The notes beneath the pieces are model-generated. The model was not told the origin of the DNA. It ran no database searches and saw only the letters and a program-made list of their open reading frames with translations. From Chlamydiota bacterium (lineage in GTDB: Bacteria > Chlamydiota > Chlamydiia > Chlamydiales > JAAZZY01): a DNA stretch of 61,927 nucleotides. A program made the translations under genes and the position numbers. This document shows positions 36,282-45,601 of the stretch, one piece after another. Each line of letters begins with the position of its first letter. The stretch's first letter is position 1. The stretch covers positions 1 through 61,927 of the forward strand of contig JAJACV010000047.1 in assembly GCA_022601335.1 (NCBI GenBank). The letters are read 5' to 3'.

Positions 36282-38948
36282 ATGAAAAGCAATCTTTGGA
36301 AGATATCTTTTGCTACACTTCTCGCTGTTATAACGACCTCAACGACACTTGCTGCAAAGGAAGGTGACGACCTTATGAGCGACACATCCGATGTATTGTC
36401 AATTGAAAAGCTTTACGATGTTAAAGATCTATCCAGTGTCATTGAAGATTCTACAGAATTAAATACCTTGGAGAGTAAGAATTATAACTCAGAATCTGCC
36501 TCTCGCTCGTCAAATAGATATAGTAAGAAGTATCTTAAAAAAGAAGCTCAAAGTCAAAGAAAGTCATGGATCCCCCATATTGAGGAGCATGACTATGTAA
36601 GCGATTCCTCTAGTCTATTTTTTAGAACGGATATAGGACTCGGTTTGCTTTACTTTAAACAAGTTAGTAATTTTTTATCGGGAGCCCCAGCTCGTGAATT
36701 TAGTCTTCATGCATCAAATGGTATTATTAAAGGCGGCCTGATGTATAACAGAACTCCTCTTTATGAGTTCATACTGGGATATCGCTTTCTTAATTATTTA
36801 CAGGCTGCTTTTTCTTTTGTGCATCAGGGTAATGTCACAATTCAAACAAATCCAAGCTTTGCAAACTATCCAGAAAGAGCTTCAGTGGGTTTTTATCAGT
36901 TAACTTCTAACTTAGACTTAAACGCTATATTACTTAAACTTTATGTCACTTCACCGTGGACCCTTTATTGCAAAAGCACCATGACAAACTTATACTTGGG
37001 AACAGGAATTGGACCCGGGTGGCAAAGTTGGGTTTCCAATACTCTGAATGTAGCCAACAATCAAGATAATACATATAGATCTGTTTTATTTCCCCTTAAG
37101 CAAAAAATTTCAGCAAATTTAGTTTGGATGTCTGACCTTGGTTTTAAAGTTCAAGGGGTTCAGCCCATACCTCCTTTTTCACTTTTGTTTGGATGTAAAT
37201 TCAATCTATGGGGACAGGCTCGTAATATTGGAAAACTGACACAGCAAAGTAGTTCAAAGTTTGCTCTTTCCAAGCCATTTACAATAAAAACTATTTATCA
37301 GTGGTCTCCTTACATTGGATTTCAATGGAATTTTTCTAATGTACAAAATCTTATACAGCAGAGAACACGCTACAGCAATGTGTCTAAGCTCTCTACGCAG
37401 TTTAATGTCGGCGCTGGTTTTCTATACTTTAGAAAACTTAGAGGAAATCTTATTGGCAAACCTAACCAAAATGGTGACAATGATGGATGGCAGTCAGCTC
37501 CAGCCAAGGGAAAAATTTCATATAACAGAACTCCGTTATTTGAATTTCTTATTCAGCAGCAATTGAATCCATTTTTTAAAACGGCTTTGTCGTTTCAAAC
37601 TCAAGGTGGAATATCTGTTTCTACAAATCCTACGACAACAAACGCCTCTTCAAGCTTTGTAGCAGATACGGCTCGTTTAGTATCTTATTTAAATTTGAAC
37701 TCCATGCAGTTAAAGATTTTTTATCAACAAGCGATTAATGAAGGCTGTAATTTTGCAGATTTTTTCCCCTTCTTAGGTTTCGGGGTTGGGGCTGGTTGGC
37801 AGACTTGGACCAGGACTTATGCTCAAAGATCTGGCTATAGGGGAAATACACTGGAAGGTGGTTTTCAACCTCTAAAACAAAAAGTATCAGCAAATATTCT
37901 AATTGGATTAGATGCTGGTCTACAAGCGACTCGCACGGCTTCAAATGGCTTCTTTTCTGCTATAATTGGATGTCGGTATAACTATTGGGGACAGGCTCGC
38001 AATATTGGTAAACAAAGTCAGCAAGGAGGGAGAGGTCCTTGGAGTATGGGCCTAGAGGAACCTTTTCGAATTAAAAAGATTTATCAATGGTCTCCCTACC
38101 TAGGGGTTCAGTGGAATTTCATAGATTCTCATTTCTCTAAAAAACCGCTCTTTATATCAGGGAAATCTCCAGCTTCTTGGAAACCTTTCTTTGGTGATAT
38201 TGTTGAAATACAAAAAGCACAGGCTTTTTTCACTCAGTTCAATATGGGAATTGGTTTCTTATACTTTATGAAAGTGCAAGGTAATCTTGCCGGATACCCA
38301 CAGTATGAAACGAAACTAGCTCGAGATGTAAAGATTAAAGGAAGATTAAGTTATAACAGAACGCCTCTGTTTGACTACCAGTTTGGTTACCGCTTTTGTA
38401 ATTGGTTAAAAGCTGCTTTATCTTATCAACATCAAGGTAATGTAACAGTGCAAACAGATGTTCTTCCTAACGCTATAGAGGATGATACTTGGACGAACCA
38501 ATTCACTCAACTTGCTGCAGATCTGACTCTAGATGCCCTTTTTTTAAAGGGCTATCTTGAATGTCCTAAAGCGTTGATTTGGAAGAACTGTGCAACCGTA
38601 GCCTATTTGGGAATGGGAGTTGGCCCTTGCTGGCAAACGTGGAAGCGAGGGGTTCTTGTTCAACCTGTGGCGATAGAGAACTATTTTAATACTGTAGTAA
38701 CCTCTTTGAGACAAAAAACGTCTGCAAACTTTGGCTTAATATTTGATTTAGGGTTTAGGACACAATCAGCGTGTTTGAATACAGGATTTTCAATGACCTG
38801 TGGATTGAAGCTAAACCTTTGGGGGCAAGCTCGTAATTTGGGTAACTTTAATGACCAGTTGAATCCTCGATTTGGTCTCAAGCATCCATTTCGCATCAAG
38901 CAAGTTTATCAATGGGCCCCTTATTTAGGAGTTCAGTGGAACTTCTAG
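36282..38948 (+). CDS. Triple-repeat outer-membrane beta-barrel protein 1
   Basis: This 888-residue protein has a signal peptide (~1-25), a charged spacer (~30-105) and three copies of a ~240-residue unit at about 112-351, 370-613 and 649-888. Each unit runs 'G.GFLYF', then '(L/S)YNRTPL(F/Y)(E/D)', 'Q.QG...VQT', 'GPGWQ(S/T)W', '(R/K)QK.SAN', 'WGQARN(I/L)G' and finally 'YQW(S/A)P..G.QWNF'. Each ends on Phe after an aromatic-rich strand, as in BAM substrates. One unit alone is about the size of an 8-12-stranded barrel, so three linked barrels or one very large barrel are both possible. I do not recognise the family. It heads a tandem of three related genes, 80 nt after the NYN nuclease gene. 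Function unknown; channel or surface protein inferred. Confidence 0.8.
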   Translation: MKSNLWKISFATLLAVITTSTTLAAKEGDDLMSDTSDVLSIEKLYDVKDLSSVIEDSTELNTLESKNYNSESASRSSNRYSKKYLKKEAQSQRKSWIPHIEEHDYVSDSSSLFFRTDIGLGLLYFKQVSNFLSGAPAREFSLHASNGIIKGGLMYNRTPLYEFILGYRFLNYLQAAFSFVHQGNVTIQTNPSFANYPERASVGFYQLTSNLDLNAILLKLYVTSPWTLYCKSTMTNLYLGTGIGPGWQSWVSNTLNVANNQDNTYRSVLFPLKQKISANLVWMSDLGFKVQGVQPIPPFSLLFGCKFNLWGQARNIGKLTQQSSSKFALSKPFTIKTIYQWSPYIGFQWNFSNVQNLIQQRTRYSNVSKLSTQFNVGAGFLYFRKLRGNLIGKPNQNGDNDGWQSAPAKGKISYNRTPLFEFLIQQQLNPFFKTALSFQTQGGISVSTNPTTTNASSSFVADTARLVSYLNLNSMQLKIFYQQAINEGCNFADFFPFLGFGVGAGWQTWTRTYAQRSGYRGNTLEGGFQPLKQKVSANILIGLDAGLQATRTASNGFFSAIIGCRYNYWGQARNIGKQSQQGGRGPWSMGLEEPFRIKKIYQWSPYLGVQWNFIDSHFSKKPLFISGKSPASWKPFFGDIVEIQKAQAFFTQFNMGIGFLYFMKVQGNLAGYPQYETKLARDVKIKGRLSYNRTPLFDYQFGYRFCNWLKAALSYQHQGNVTVQTDVLPNAIEDDTWTNQFTQLAADLTLDALFLKGYLECPKALIWKNCATVAYLGMGVGPCWQTWKRGVLVQPVAIENYFNTVVTSLRQKTSANFGLIFDLGFRTQSACLNTGFSMTCGLKLNLWGQARNLGNFNDQLNPRFGLKHPFRIKQVYQWAPYLGVQWNF

Positions 38949-39001
38949 TTAAAGGCTAAAGCACAAAATATTTATTGTTTTTATGTTTAAAAAAAATATT
39001 T

Positions 39002-39052
39002 ATTCATATATCAGCTATAGGAAATAATTGTTTCACTGGCTGATATATGAAT
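39002..39052 (+). promoter_or_regulatory. 14-bp perfect inverted repeat covering the start codon of triple-repeat gene 2
   Basis: ATTCATATATCAGC (39002-39015) and GCTGATATATGAAT (39039-39052) are perfect inverse complements around a 23-nt loop. The ATG (39047-39049) lies inside the right arm. In mRNA this would form a hairpin sequestering the start codon; in DNA it could be a dimeric repressor site. No comparable structure was seen before genes 1 and 3. Confidence 0.6.
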
Positions 39053-41713
39053 CGTACTTTTGTGCTCTTTTTATTTATATTTTCGCTTCCCTTAACATTT
39101 TTGTGTGCGGAAAAGGATTTAAATGAATGTTTTCAAGTTCTCGAAAATAATATTCAAGTTGAACTTCTTAATATAGAGGTTCCCCTCGAAGATCTAGAAG
39201 CTTCTTCTTATTCGGAATATGCCAAGCAGCAGAAAGCAAAAAGTTACTATTCACCAAGAAAGCAGAGGAGAAAAGATCTTTCTGTAAGAAACTCTTGGGT
39301 GCCTCACTTTGAGGATGGGAATAGCGGTGAATCTCCAAGTGGAGTCTATTTTCGCACAGATTTAGGCCTAGGCTTACTATATTTTAGTGGAATTAAAGGC
39401 AATCTAGGGCTGATTCCCGGCGAAATTTTTAACGTTTATTCATCTCCTGGAGCTGCCCCTTTAAGGTACAGGCTAATGTATAATAGATCCGTTCTTTACG
39501 AGTCTATTTTAGGGTATCGGTTTTTAAACTATTTTAGAGCTGGAATAGGGTACTTGCACCAAAGTAATGTTACTATTCAGACAAAGCTTTGTCCTACAAC
39601 AGTCTTATCTCCTCCCAATCTTGGGGAATATCAAATGACTGCTAATCTAGCATTAGATGCCCTACTCTTAAAATTTTATGGCGAGCTTCCTTGGCCTTTA
39701 TTCATGAAAAATATGATGTCGACCTTCTATTTAGGATTAGGTTTGGGTGGCGGATGGCAAAGTTGGACAGATATACAAGTGAAAAAGATAGAATACATAA
39801 ATAATTATGGTTCTATTGTTCAACCTATGAGACAGAAAATCTCTGCTAACGTTGTATTTTCTGCTGATTCAGGTTTAAATATTCGAGGGACAGCTTTTAA
39901 CCCCTCATTTTCACTTTTGTTAGGCTGTAAATTTAATATTTGGGGTCAGGCACTTCAAATAGGTAAACTTTCAAACCAAGGTGCCAGTAAAGTAGGGATG
40001 ATAGAGCCCTTCAGAATAAAAACGGTATATCAGTGGGCTCCTTATCTTTCAGCTCAGTGGAACTTTCCAAATGAACCCCAAGCGATTAAAAAATATATTG
40101 AACGCGATCCGACTTCATCACTGCTGACTCAACTTAATGTTGGACCTGGTTTTTTGTATTTCAAAAATATTCGAGGGAATTTAATTGGAAAGCCAAACCA
40201 AAATGGAAGCTCTAACTATGCTTGGCAAACAGCGAGAGTTACCTCCAATGTGACTTATAACCGAACACCTTTACTTGAATATTTAATTCTACATCGAGTT
40301 GGAGAATGTTTTCAGTTAGGGGTTTCATATCAAAACCAAGCTAATATTTCGTTTCAAACAGAAACCGTTTCAACGGATTCATCATCATCTTTTATTGCAG
40401 ACACCACCCAATTAACTAGTTATCTAAATTTAAATTCTTTATCGACTAAATTTTATATTAAGTTTCCCTTTTTCAATTCATATATTCCTTTTTCTACTAA
40501 GAAAATAGCTCCAAGCATTATACCCTATATTGCTTTAGGTTTTGGAAAAGGATGGCAAACATGGAATCGCATATTTGTATATCACAATGGCGCTGATCTT
40601 GAATTACAAACTGTCTATGGAGGCGGGCAACCTATTAAACAAAAAATTTCGGCTAACGTTGTTGTAAATTTAGATGTTGGCTTGCAAGTGTTAGATAAAA
40701 ATCCTAGTCGATTTTTTTCAGTCGTTGCAGGAGCCAAATATAACTATTGGGGACAGGCACGTAACATAGGGAAACTAAGCCAGCAAGGTAGTTATCCTGT
40801 AGGTCTAAATGCTCCCTTTACCATTAAGAAAGTATATCAATGGGCTCCTTATTTAGGTGTGCAATGGAACTTCCCTTCTAGAGGGGTTGGTCGTAAAGGT
40901 ATATATGTGGGTCAGAGAAGTCCTAATACCTGGAAGCCATACTTAGTATCCATTGATCTTATCCAAAAAAACAGATCTCTTTTGACTCAGTTAAATATTG
41001 GACTGGGTTTTTTATATTTTAGTGGGCTTCAAGGTAATTTAATGCCGACTCCTTCTTGTGATTTAGAGCTTGCAAGAGATGTGCCGATTCGAGGGAAATT
41101 AGCCTATAATAGAACGCCATTATTTGAATATATTCTGGGGTATCGTTTAAACAAATGTTTTAAATTGGGATTGTCTTTTCAGCATCAAAGTAATGTAACT
41201 GTTCAAACTCGGATACTAAATAATTTTGCTAATCAATCAGAGTCAGGTGAAACATGGGCAAGCGCTTATAGTCAATTTACTTCTGATTTAACTTTAGACG
41301 CTCTTATGGCTAAGTTTTACTTTGAATATCCAAAAGTTGTTATATTCAAAAACTACGCTTACTCTCCTTATTTAGCTGTTGCAGTTGGGCCTACTTGGCA
41401 AACTTGGAAAAGATCCGAGATGGATCAATATGCAACTTATGATTCCATCTATACTGCGACACAATATTCATTGAGATTAAAGGTGGCGGCTAGTTGTGGA
41501 GTCATGGGTGATTTTGGTTTTCGATTGCAGGTACCTAGTGTGAACTCAGGCTTTTCAACTCTTGTTGGCCTGAAATTTAATTTTTGGGGGCAAGCGCGTA
41601 ATTTAGGTCTATTTAAGGATCAATTAACTCCAAGATTTGGACTAAGTCACCCCGTTCGAATAAAAGCTGTTTATCAATGGGCTCCTTATTTAGGAGTGCA
41701 GTGGAACTTCTAA
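39047..41713 (+). CDS. Triple-repeat outer-membrane beta-barrel protein 2
   Basis: This 888-residue paralogue of the preceding gene has a signal peptide (~1-21, ending 'LTFLCA'), a spacer with 'YYSPRKQRRKDLSVRNSWVPH' character, and three units at about 100-340, 361-609 and 647-888. The second unit shares 'RGNLIGKPNQN' and 'SYLNLNS' with the second unit of protein 1. The linker before unit 3 has 'SPNTWKPYL', matching 'SPASWKPFF' in protein 1. So units correspond position by position across genes. Ends in 'GVQWNF'. No good Shine-Dalgarno precedes the ATG, which lies in an inverted-repeat arm. It is 98 nt after gene 1. Function unknown. Confidence 0.8.
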   Translation: MNRTFVLFLFIFSLPLTFLCAEKDLNECFQVLENNIQVELLNIEVPLEDLEASSYSEYAKQQKAKSYYSPRKQRRKDLSVRNSWVPHFEDGNSGESPSGVYFRTDLGLGLLYFSGIKGNLGLIPGEIFNVYSSPGAAPLRYRLMYNRSVLYESILGYRFLNYFRAGIGYLHQSNVTIQTKLCPTTVLSPPNLGEYQMTANLALDALLLKFYGELPWPLFMKNMMSTFYLGLGLGGGWQSWTDIQVKKIEYINNYGSIVQPMRQKISANVVFSADSGLNIRGTAFNPSFSLLLGCKFNIWGQALQIGKLSNQGASKVGMIEPFRIKTVYQWAPYLSAQWNFPNEPQAIKKYIERDPTSSLLTQLNVGPGFLYFKNIRGNLIGKPNQNGSSNYAWQTARVTSNVTYNRTPLLEYLILHRVGECFQLGVSYQNQANISFQTETVSTDSSSSFIADTTQLTSYLNLNSLSTKFYIKFPFFNSYIPFSTKKIAPSIIPYIALGFGKGWQTWNRIFVYHNGADLELQTVYGGGQPIKQKISANVVVNLDVGLQVLDKNPSRFFSVVAGAKYNYWGQARNIGKLSQQGSYPVGLNAPFTIKKVYQWAPYLGVQWNFPSRGVGRKGIYVGQRSPNTWKPYLVSIDLIQKNRSLLTQLNIGLGFLYFSGLQGNLMPTPSCDLELARDVPIRGKLAYNRTPLFEYILGYRLNKCFKLGLSFQHQSNVTVQTRILNNFANQSESGETWASAYSQFTSDLTLDALMAKFYFEYPKVVIFKNYAYSPYLAVAVGPTWQTWKRSEMDQYATYDSIYTATQYSLRLKVAASCGVMGDFGFRLQVPSVNSGFSTLVGLKFNFWGQARNLGLFKDQLTPRFGLSHPVRIKAVYQWAPYLGVQWNF

Positions 41714-41802
41714 TAAATAAGAGCTTGTTTTTCGAATTTTATTTTAAAATATTTCTTTACTTGATATAGATTGTTTTCTTTGTTTCTTTACAGTGCGGTA
41801 TT

Positions 41803-44436
41803 ATGAAATTCACTTTTAATAAGCTTTGTCTAACAGTTACTTGTCTATTACTTTTTTTTTGCGCCCTACCTCTATTTAGCGAATCCAATTTAAGAGAAGA
41901 AGAAACAAATGACTCTTTAGAAAACCTAGTTGATTATCATCTTTTTAATGACTTAGAAGCAGCTACCTACTCTGATATGACGAGTCAGCAAAAAAGCTCA
42001 AACTATTACTCAGAAAAAAGAGCTAAGAAACGTGAAGAATCTCAGAAAGGTTATTGGAAGCCCACCATAGCGGGTGAAAATAGAATTCAACCTGACCCAA
42101 GTTTATTTTTTCAAACCAATATTGGAATAGGTTTTCTTTATTTTACTGGTGTGCGTGGAAATTTACTCCCCAATCCTAATATTTTTTCAAGTGACTTTGT
42201 CAACGCTCCTTTGAAACGTAAGTTAATTTATAACAGAACACCTCTTTATGAATATTTATTAGGCTATCGAATTGCTAAATTTCTTAAAGTAGCTCTTGCT
42301 TATACTCATCAATCAAATGTAACAGTCCAATCAAAACTAGAAAACGCTTTTAGCCCAAGTAGCAGTAATAATGTATTTCAATTTTCCTCTGATCTTGCTT
42401 TAGATGCAATCTACGCAAAAGTTTTTTATGAGTTTCCATGGCCTATTCTTATGAAAAATACCATGTCTAATTTTTACTTTAGTGGAGGTGTTGGACCCGG
42501 TTGGCAAACATGGTCAAATATTAATAGTTTAGGAATGATAGAGTCTTCTTATTTTTCAGCAGGTCTTTCATTAAGACAACAAATTGCTACAAAAATATTT
42601 TGGATGTTTGATGCTGGGGTAAGAGTGCAGGGAGCCCGCCCTACAAGTTGTTTTTCTGTAGTTTTAGGCTGTAAGTTTAATTACTGGGGGCGATCTGGTA
42701 ATATTGGTAAAGTCTCCAGTCAAGGAAGCATGCCAATTGGGCTTAAAGATCCTCTTATTATCAAAAGCCTTTTTCAGTGGTCTCCTTACTTTGGTGTGCA
42801 GTGGAACTTCCCGGAGTTTTTATACTTACATAAGCGAGAAATCACCAAAGGCAAGTTAACTCCTATGTTAACACAGTTTAATGTTGGAGCGGGATTTCTT
42901 TACTTTAAAGAAGTGCGTGGAAATTTGCTGGTAGATCCAAAAAGTAATACCCAATCTTTAGACCTTTGGATAAATGCTCCCATAAAAAAATCTCTGACCT
43001 ACAATCGAACACCGCTGTTTGAATACACTCTACAGCATCGCTTTAACCATTTTGTGCAGCTAGGAGTTTCTTATCAAAATCAAGGTGGAGTTGTTATACA
43101 AACAAAACCAGTTACAGAGAATTCCCCTCGTTATACATCTGATTTTAGCCAGTTTACTGCCAATTTGAATCTTAATGCTATTTTATTAAAAGGGTATGTA
43201 TCGCCTGTCATCGTAAATATTAAGAAAAATTACTCTATTTCGCCCTTTGTAGGATTTGGAGTCGGTCCAGGATGGCAAAGTTGGACGCGAATGAATGTAA
43301 ACCGAACTGTTAATATAGTAGAAGGGGTTGGATTCGGACCATATCAGGTTCTAAACCAAAAGATCATTGCTAATCTTGTGATTAATTGTGATGCTGGGTT
43401 TAGATTTTCCTCGAGTAACCCTAACTACAGATTTGCTGTCATTTCTGGTTGTAAATATAACTTTTGGGGTCAAACACGTAACTTAGGCTTATTATCACAA
43501 CAGGCGAGCAACCGCTTAGGGCTTTATCAGCCAGTAAGAATAAAATCTATTTACCAGTGGGCCCCTTATCTTGGAGTTCAGTGGACTTTTCCCAATAATT
43601 ATTTTTTCACAAAAAAATATTATTTGGAAGGAAGGGCTCCCGACAGCTGGAAGCCATTTTTTATAAATATTAACTCTCTACAAAAAAATAAAAGTTTGTT
43701 TACTCAATTTTCTACAGGAGTTGGTATTTTATATTTTGCTGGCTTAAGGGGAAATCTAGCTTTAGATCCTTTTCCGTCATACAGATCTATTTCAACAAGT
43801 TCCCCTATTAAAGGGAGGCTCTCTTACAGTAGAACACCTCTATTTGAATATAGTATGGGGTATAGGCTTTGCTCGTGGTTTAAGGGCTCTGTTTCCTACC
43901 AGCACCAAGGAAATTTAGCTGTTGAAACACCCTTTACAGGAATTGGGAGTAGCGCTGGTGGATTGGTTGTTCGGTCTCAACTAGCAGCGGATTTAATTTT
44001 AGATGCCCTTATGGCTAAAATGTGTTTTGAAATGCCGAGACCTTTTGTTTGGAGAAATTTAGTTTACTCTCCTTACCTTGCTTTAGCAGGAGGACCCACT
44101 TGGCAAACATGGAAGAGAATTGATGTTACAGGAGAATTTAATACGAGTAATATAGTGCCAGATTCTTCCTTGTATCTTTCATTCACAAAGCCTATTAGGC
44201 AGAAAATAATTGCGAATATGGGTTTTATGTTTGATATGGGTCTTAGAATTCAAACACCTTATCCAAATACGGGCTTCTCAGTGATTCTAGGGCTTAAGTT
44301 TAACTTGTGGGGACAAGCTCGAAATATAGGAAAAATATCACAATCACTTGCCCCAAGATCCGGACTTGTTCAGCCTCTTATTGTGAAGTCTGTCTATCAG
44401 TGGGCTCCTCATCTAGGGGTGCAGTGGAACTTTTAA
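41803..44436 (+). CDS. Triple-repeat outer-membrane beta-barrel protein 3
   Basis: This 877-residue paralogue has a signal peptide (~1-26, ending 'LPLFS'), a spacer with 'NYYSEKRAKKREES', and three units at about 103-336, 357-596 and 634-877. Motifs are kept but more diverged: unit 1 has 'NYWGRSGNIGK' and unit 2 has 'NFWGQTRNLG' in place of WGQARN, and unit 2 ends 'GVQWTF'. The linker before unit 3, 'APDSWKPFF', is conserved. The last 59 nt overlap the convergent hemB gene, so hemB antisense transcription could reach it. It is 89 nt after gene 2. Function unknown; outer-membrane localisation inferred from signal peptide and terminal Phe. Confidence 0.8.
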   Translation: MKFTFNKLCLTVTCLLLFFCALPLFSESNLREEETNDSLENLVDYHLFNDLEAATYSDMTSQQKSSNYYSEKRAKKREESQKGYWKPTIAGENRIQPDPSLFFQTNIGIGFLYFTGVRGNLLPNPNIFSSDFVNAPLKRKLIYNRTPLYEYLLGYRIAKFLKVALAYTHQSNVTVQSKLENAFSPSSSNNVFQFSSDLALDAIYAKVFYEFPWPILMKNTMSNFYFSGGVGPGWQTWSNINSLGMIESSYFSAGLSLRQQIATKIFWMFDAGVRVQGARPTSCFSVVLGCKFNYWGRSGNIGKVSSQGSMPIGLKDPLIIKSLFQWSPYFGVQWNFPEFLYLHKREITKGKLTPMLTQFNVGAGFLYFKEVRGNLLVDPKSNTQSLDLWINAPIKKSLTYNRTPLFEYTLQHRFNHFVQLGVSYQNQGGVVIQTKPVTENSPRYTSDFSQFTANLNLNAILLKGYVSPVIVNIKKNYSISPFVGFGVGPGWQSWTRMNVNRTVNIVEGVGFGPYQVLNQKIIANLVINCDAGFRFSSSNPNYRFAVISGCKYNFWGQTRNLGLLSQQASNRLGLYQPVRIKSIYQWAPYLGVQWTFPNNYFFTKKYYLEGRAPDSWKPFFININSLQKNKSLFTQFSTGVGILYFAGLRGNLALDPFPSYRSISTSSPIKGRLSYSRTPLFEYSMGYRLCSWFKGSVSYQHQGNLAVETPFTGIGSSAGGLVVRSQLAADLILDALMAKMCFEMPRPFVWRNLVYSPYLALAGGPTWQTWKRIDVTGEFNTSNIVPDSSLYLSFTKPIRQKIIANMGFMFDMGLRIQTPYPNTGFSVILGLKFNLWGQARNIGKISQSLAPRSGLVQPLIVKSVYQWAPHLGVQWNF

Positions 44437-45418
44437 GCCAGGTAGCTAGCTCCTTGGCTCCATAGGAAATGATAGCATCCGCCCCGGCTCTTTTGATGCT
44501 TAATAAGGTTTCAAAGAGAGTGTGTTCAAAATCTAACCACCCTCTTTGGGCAGCGGCTTTAATCATAGCGTATTCTCCACTCACATGATAGGCTACAACT
44601 GGCAAGTTGGAGTTAGAGCGAATTTTTTGAATAATATCTAGATAAATAGAAGCCGGTTTAATCATCAAAAAATCAGCCCCTTCTTCTTCATCTAATTTAG
44701 CTTCTATAAGAGCTTCCCTAGAGTTGGCAGGATTCATTTGATACGATTTTTTATTGCCAAAAGTTGGGGCTGATTGAAGGGCAGACCTAAAGGGCTTGTA
44801 AAAAGCAGATGCATATTTGGCTGTGTATGACATAATACTTACATACTCAAATCTATTTTTATCTAAAGCTTCTCTAATAGCTTTTACACGCCCGTCCATC
44901 ATATCTGAGGGGGCCACTATATCCGCTCCTGCCTCTGCCTGTAAACACGCCATCTCTGTCAAAATTTGGACTGTTTCATCATTGAGAACACAGCCCGAAT
45001 CAGAGATAACTCCATCGTGCCCATGAGAAGTATAGGGGTCTAGTGCGATATCAGTAATAATGGTGAGCTGTGGGAAAGCTTTTTTTAAAGTATAAACAGC
45101 TTTATAAAAAAAGCTTTTAGGGTTGATGGCATAAGACCCTAGAGAGTCTTTGTAGTGGCTTGTAATAAGAGGAAATAGAATAACGGTTCCAATTCCTGAT
45201 ATTAATATAGATTCTACTTCGATAAGAAGCTCATCTACACTTAAATGAAATTGATTAGGAAGACTCGAAATAGGAGATCTTACTTGTTTGCCCTCCGTAA
45301 TAAAAAAGGGCATAATTAAGTTAGAGGCCTGAATAAAATTTTCTTGAATCAGAGCGCGAATAGATTCTGATTTGCGGTTACGCCTGGGGCGCTTTAAAAG
45401 ATGAAGAGGTGTATTCAT
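44378..45418 (-). CDS. hemB: Delta-aminolevulinic acid dehydratase (porphobilinogen synthase)
   Basis: This 346-residue enzyme condenses two 5-aminolevulinate molecules to porphobilinogen in haem synthesis. The Schiff-base lysine is in 'ADFLMIKPASIYLD', and 'PVVAYHVSGEYAM' is typical. The metal-site region reads 'DIALDPYTSHGHDGV', with Asp in place of the Zn-binding Cys residues of E. coli, so it is the Mg-dependent, Pseudomonas-like type. After the usual end ('KELATWLK') there is an extra polar tail of ~17 residues encoded antisense to the end of the triple-repeat gene (59-nt overlap). The tail may be a secondary extension after loss of an earlier stop. Divergent from thyX. Confidence 0.95.
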   Translation of the reverse strand: MNTPLHLLKRPRRNRKSESIRALIQENFIQASNLIMPFFITEGKQVRSPISSLPNQFHLSVDELLIEVESILISGIGTVILFPLITSHYKDSLGSYAINPKSFFYKAVYTLKKAFPQLTIITDIALDPYTSHGHDGVISDSGCVLNDETVQILTEMACLQAEAGADIVAPSDMMDGRVKAIREALDKNRFEYVSIMSYTAKYASAFYKPFRSALQSAPTFGNKKSYQMNPANSREALIEAKLDEEEGADFLMIKPASIYLDIIQKIRSNSNLPVVAYHVSGEYAMIKAAAQRGWLDFEHTLFETLLSIKRAGADAIISYGAKELATWLKSSTAPLDEEPTDRQTSQ

Positions 45419-45601
45419 AAACTAAAATCCTAAATAGCTTTTTAGACAAATTAATAGCATCGTAATATATAAACTTATTTAAAATCTTACTAAAAATCTC
45501 TTTTTTCTCTTGCTCGGGATCAGAAAATATGGCAGGCTGGTTTATTAATTTTTCTTCGAAATTAAAAAAAACTAGATATTAAGGATAAGGGTAAACAAAT
45601 T

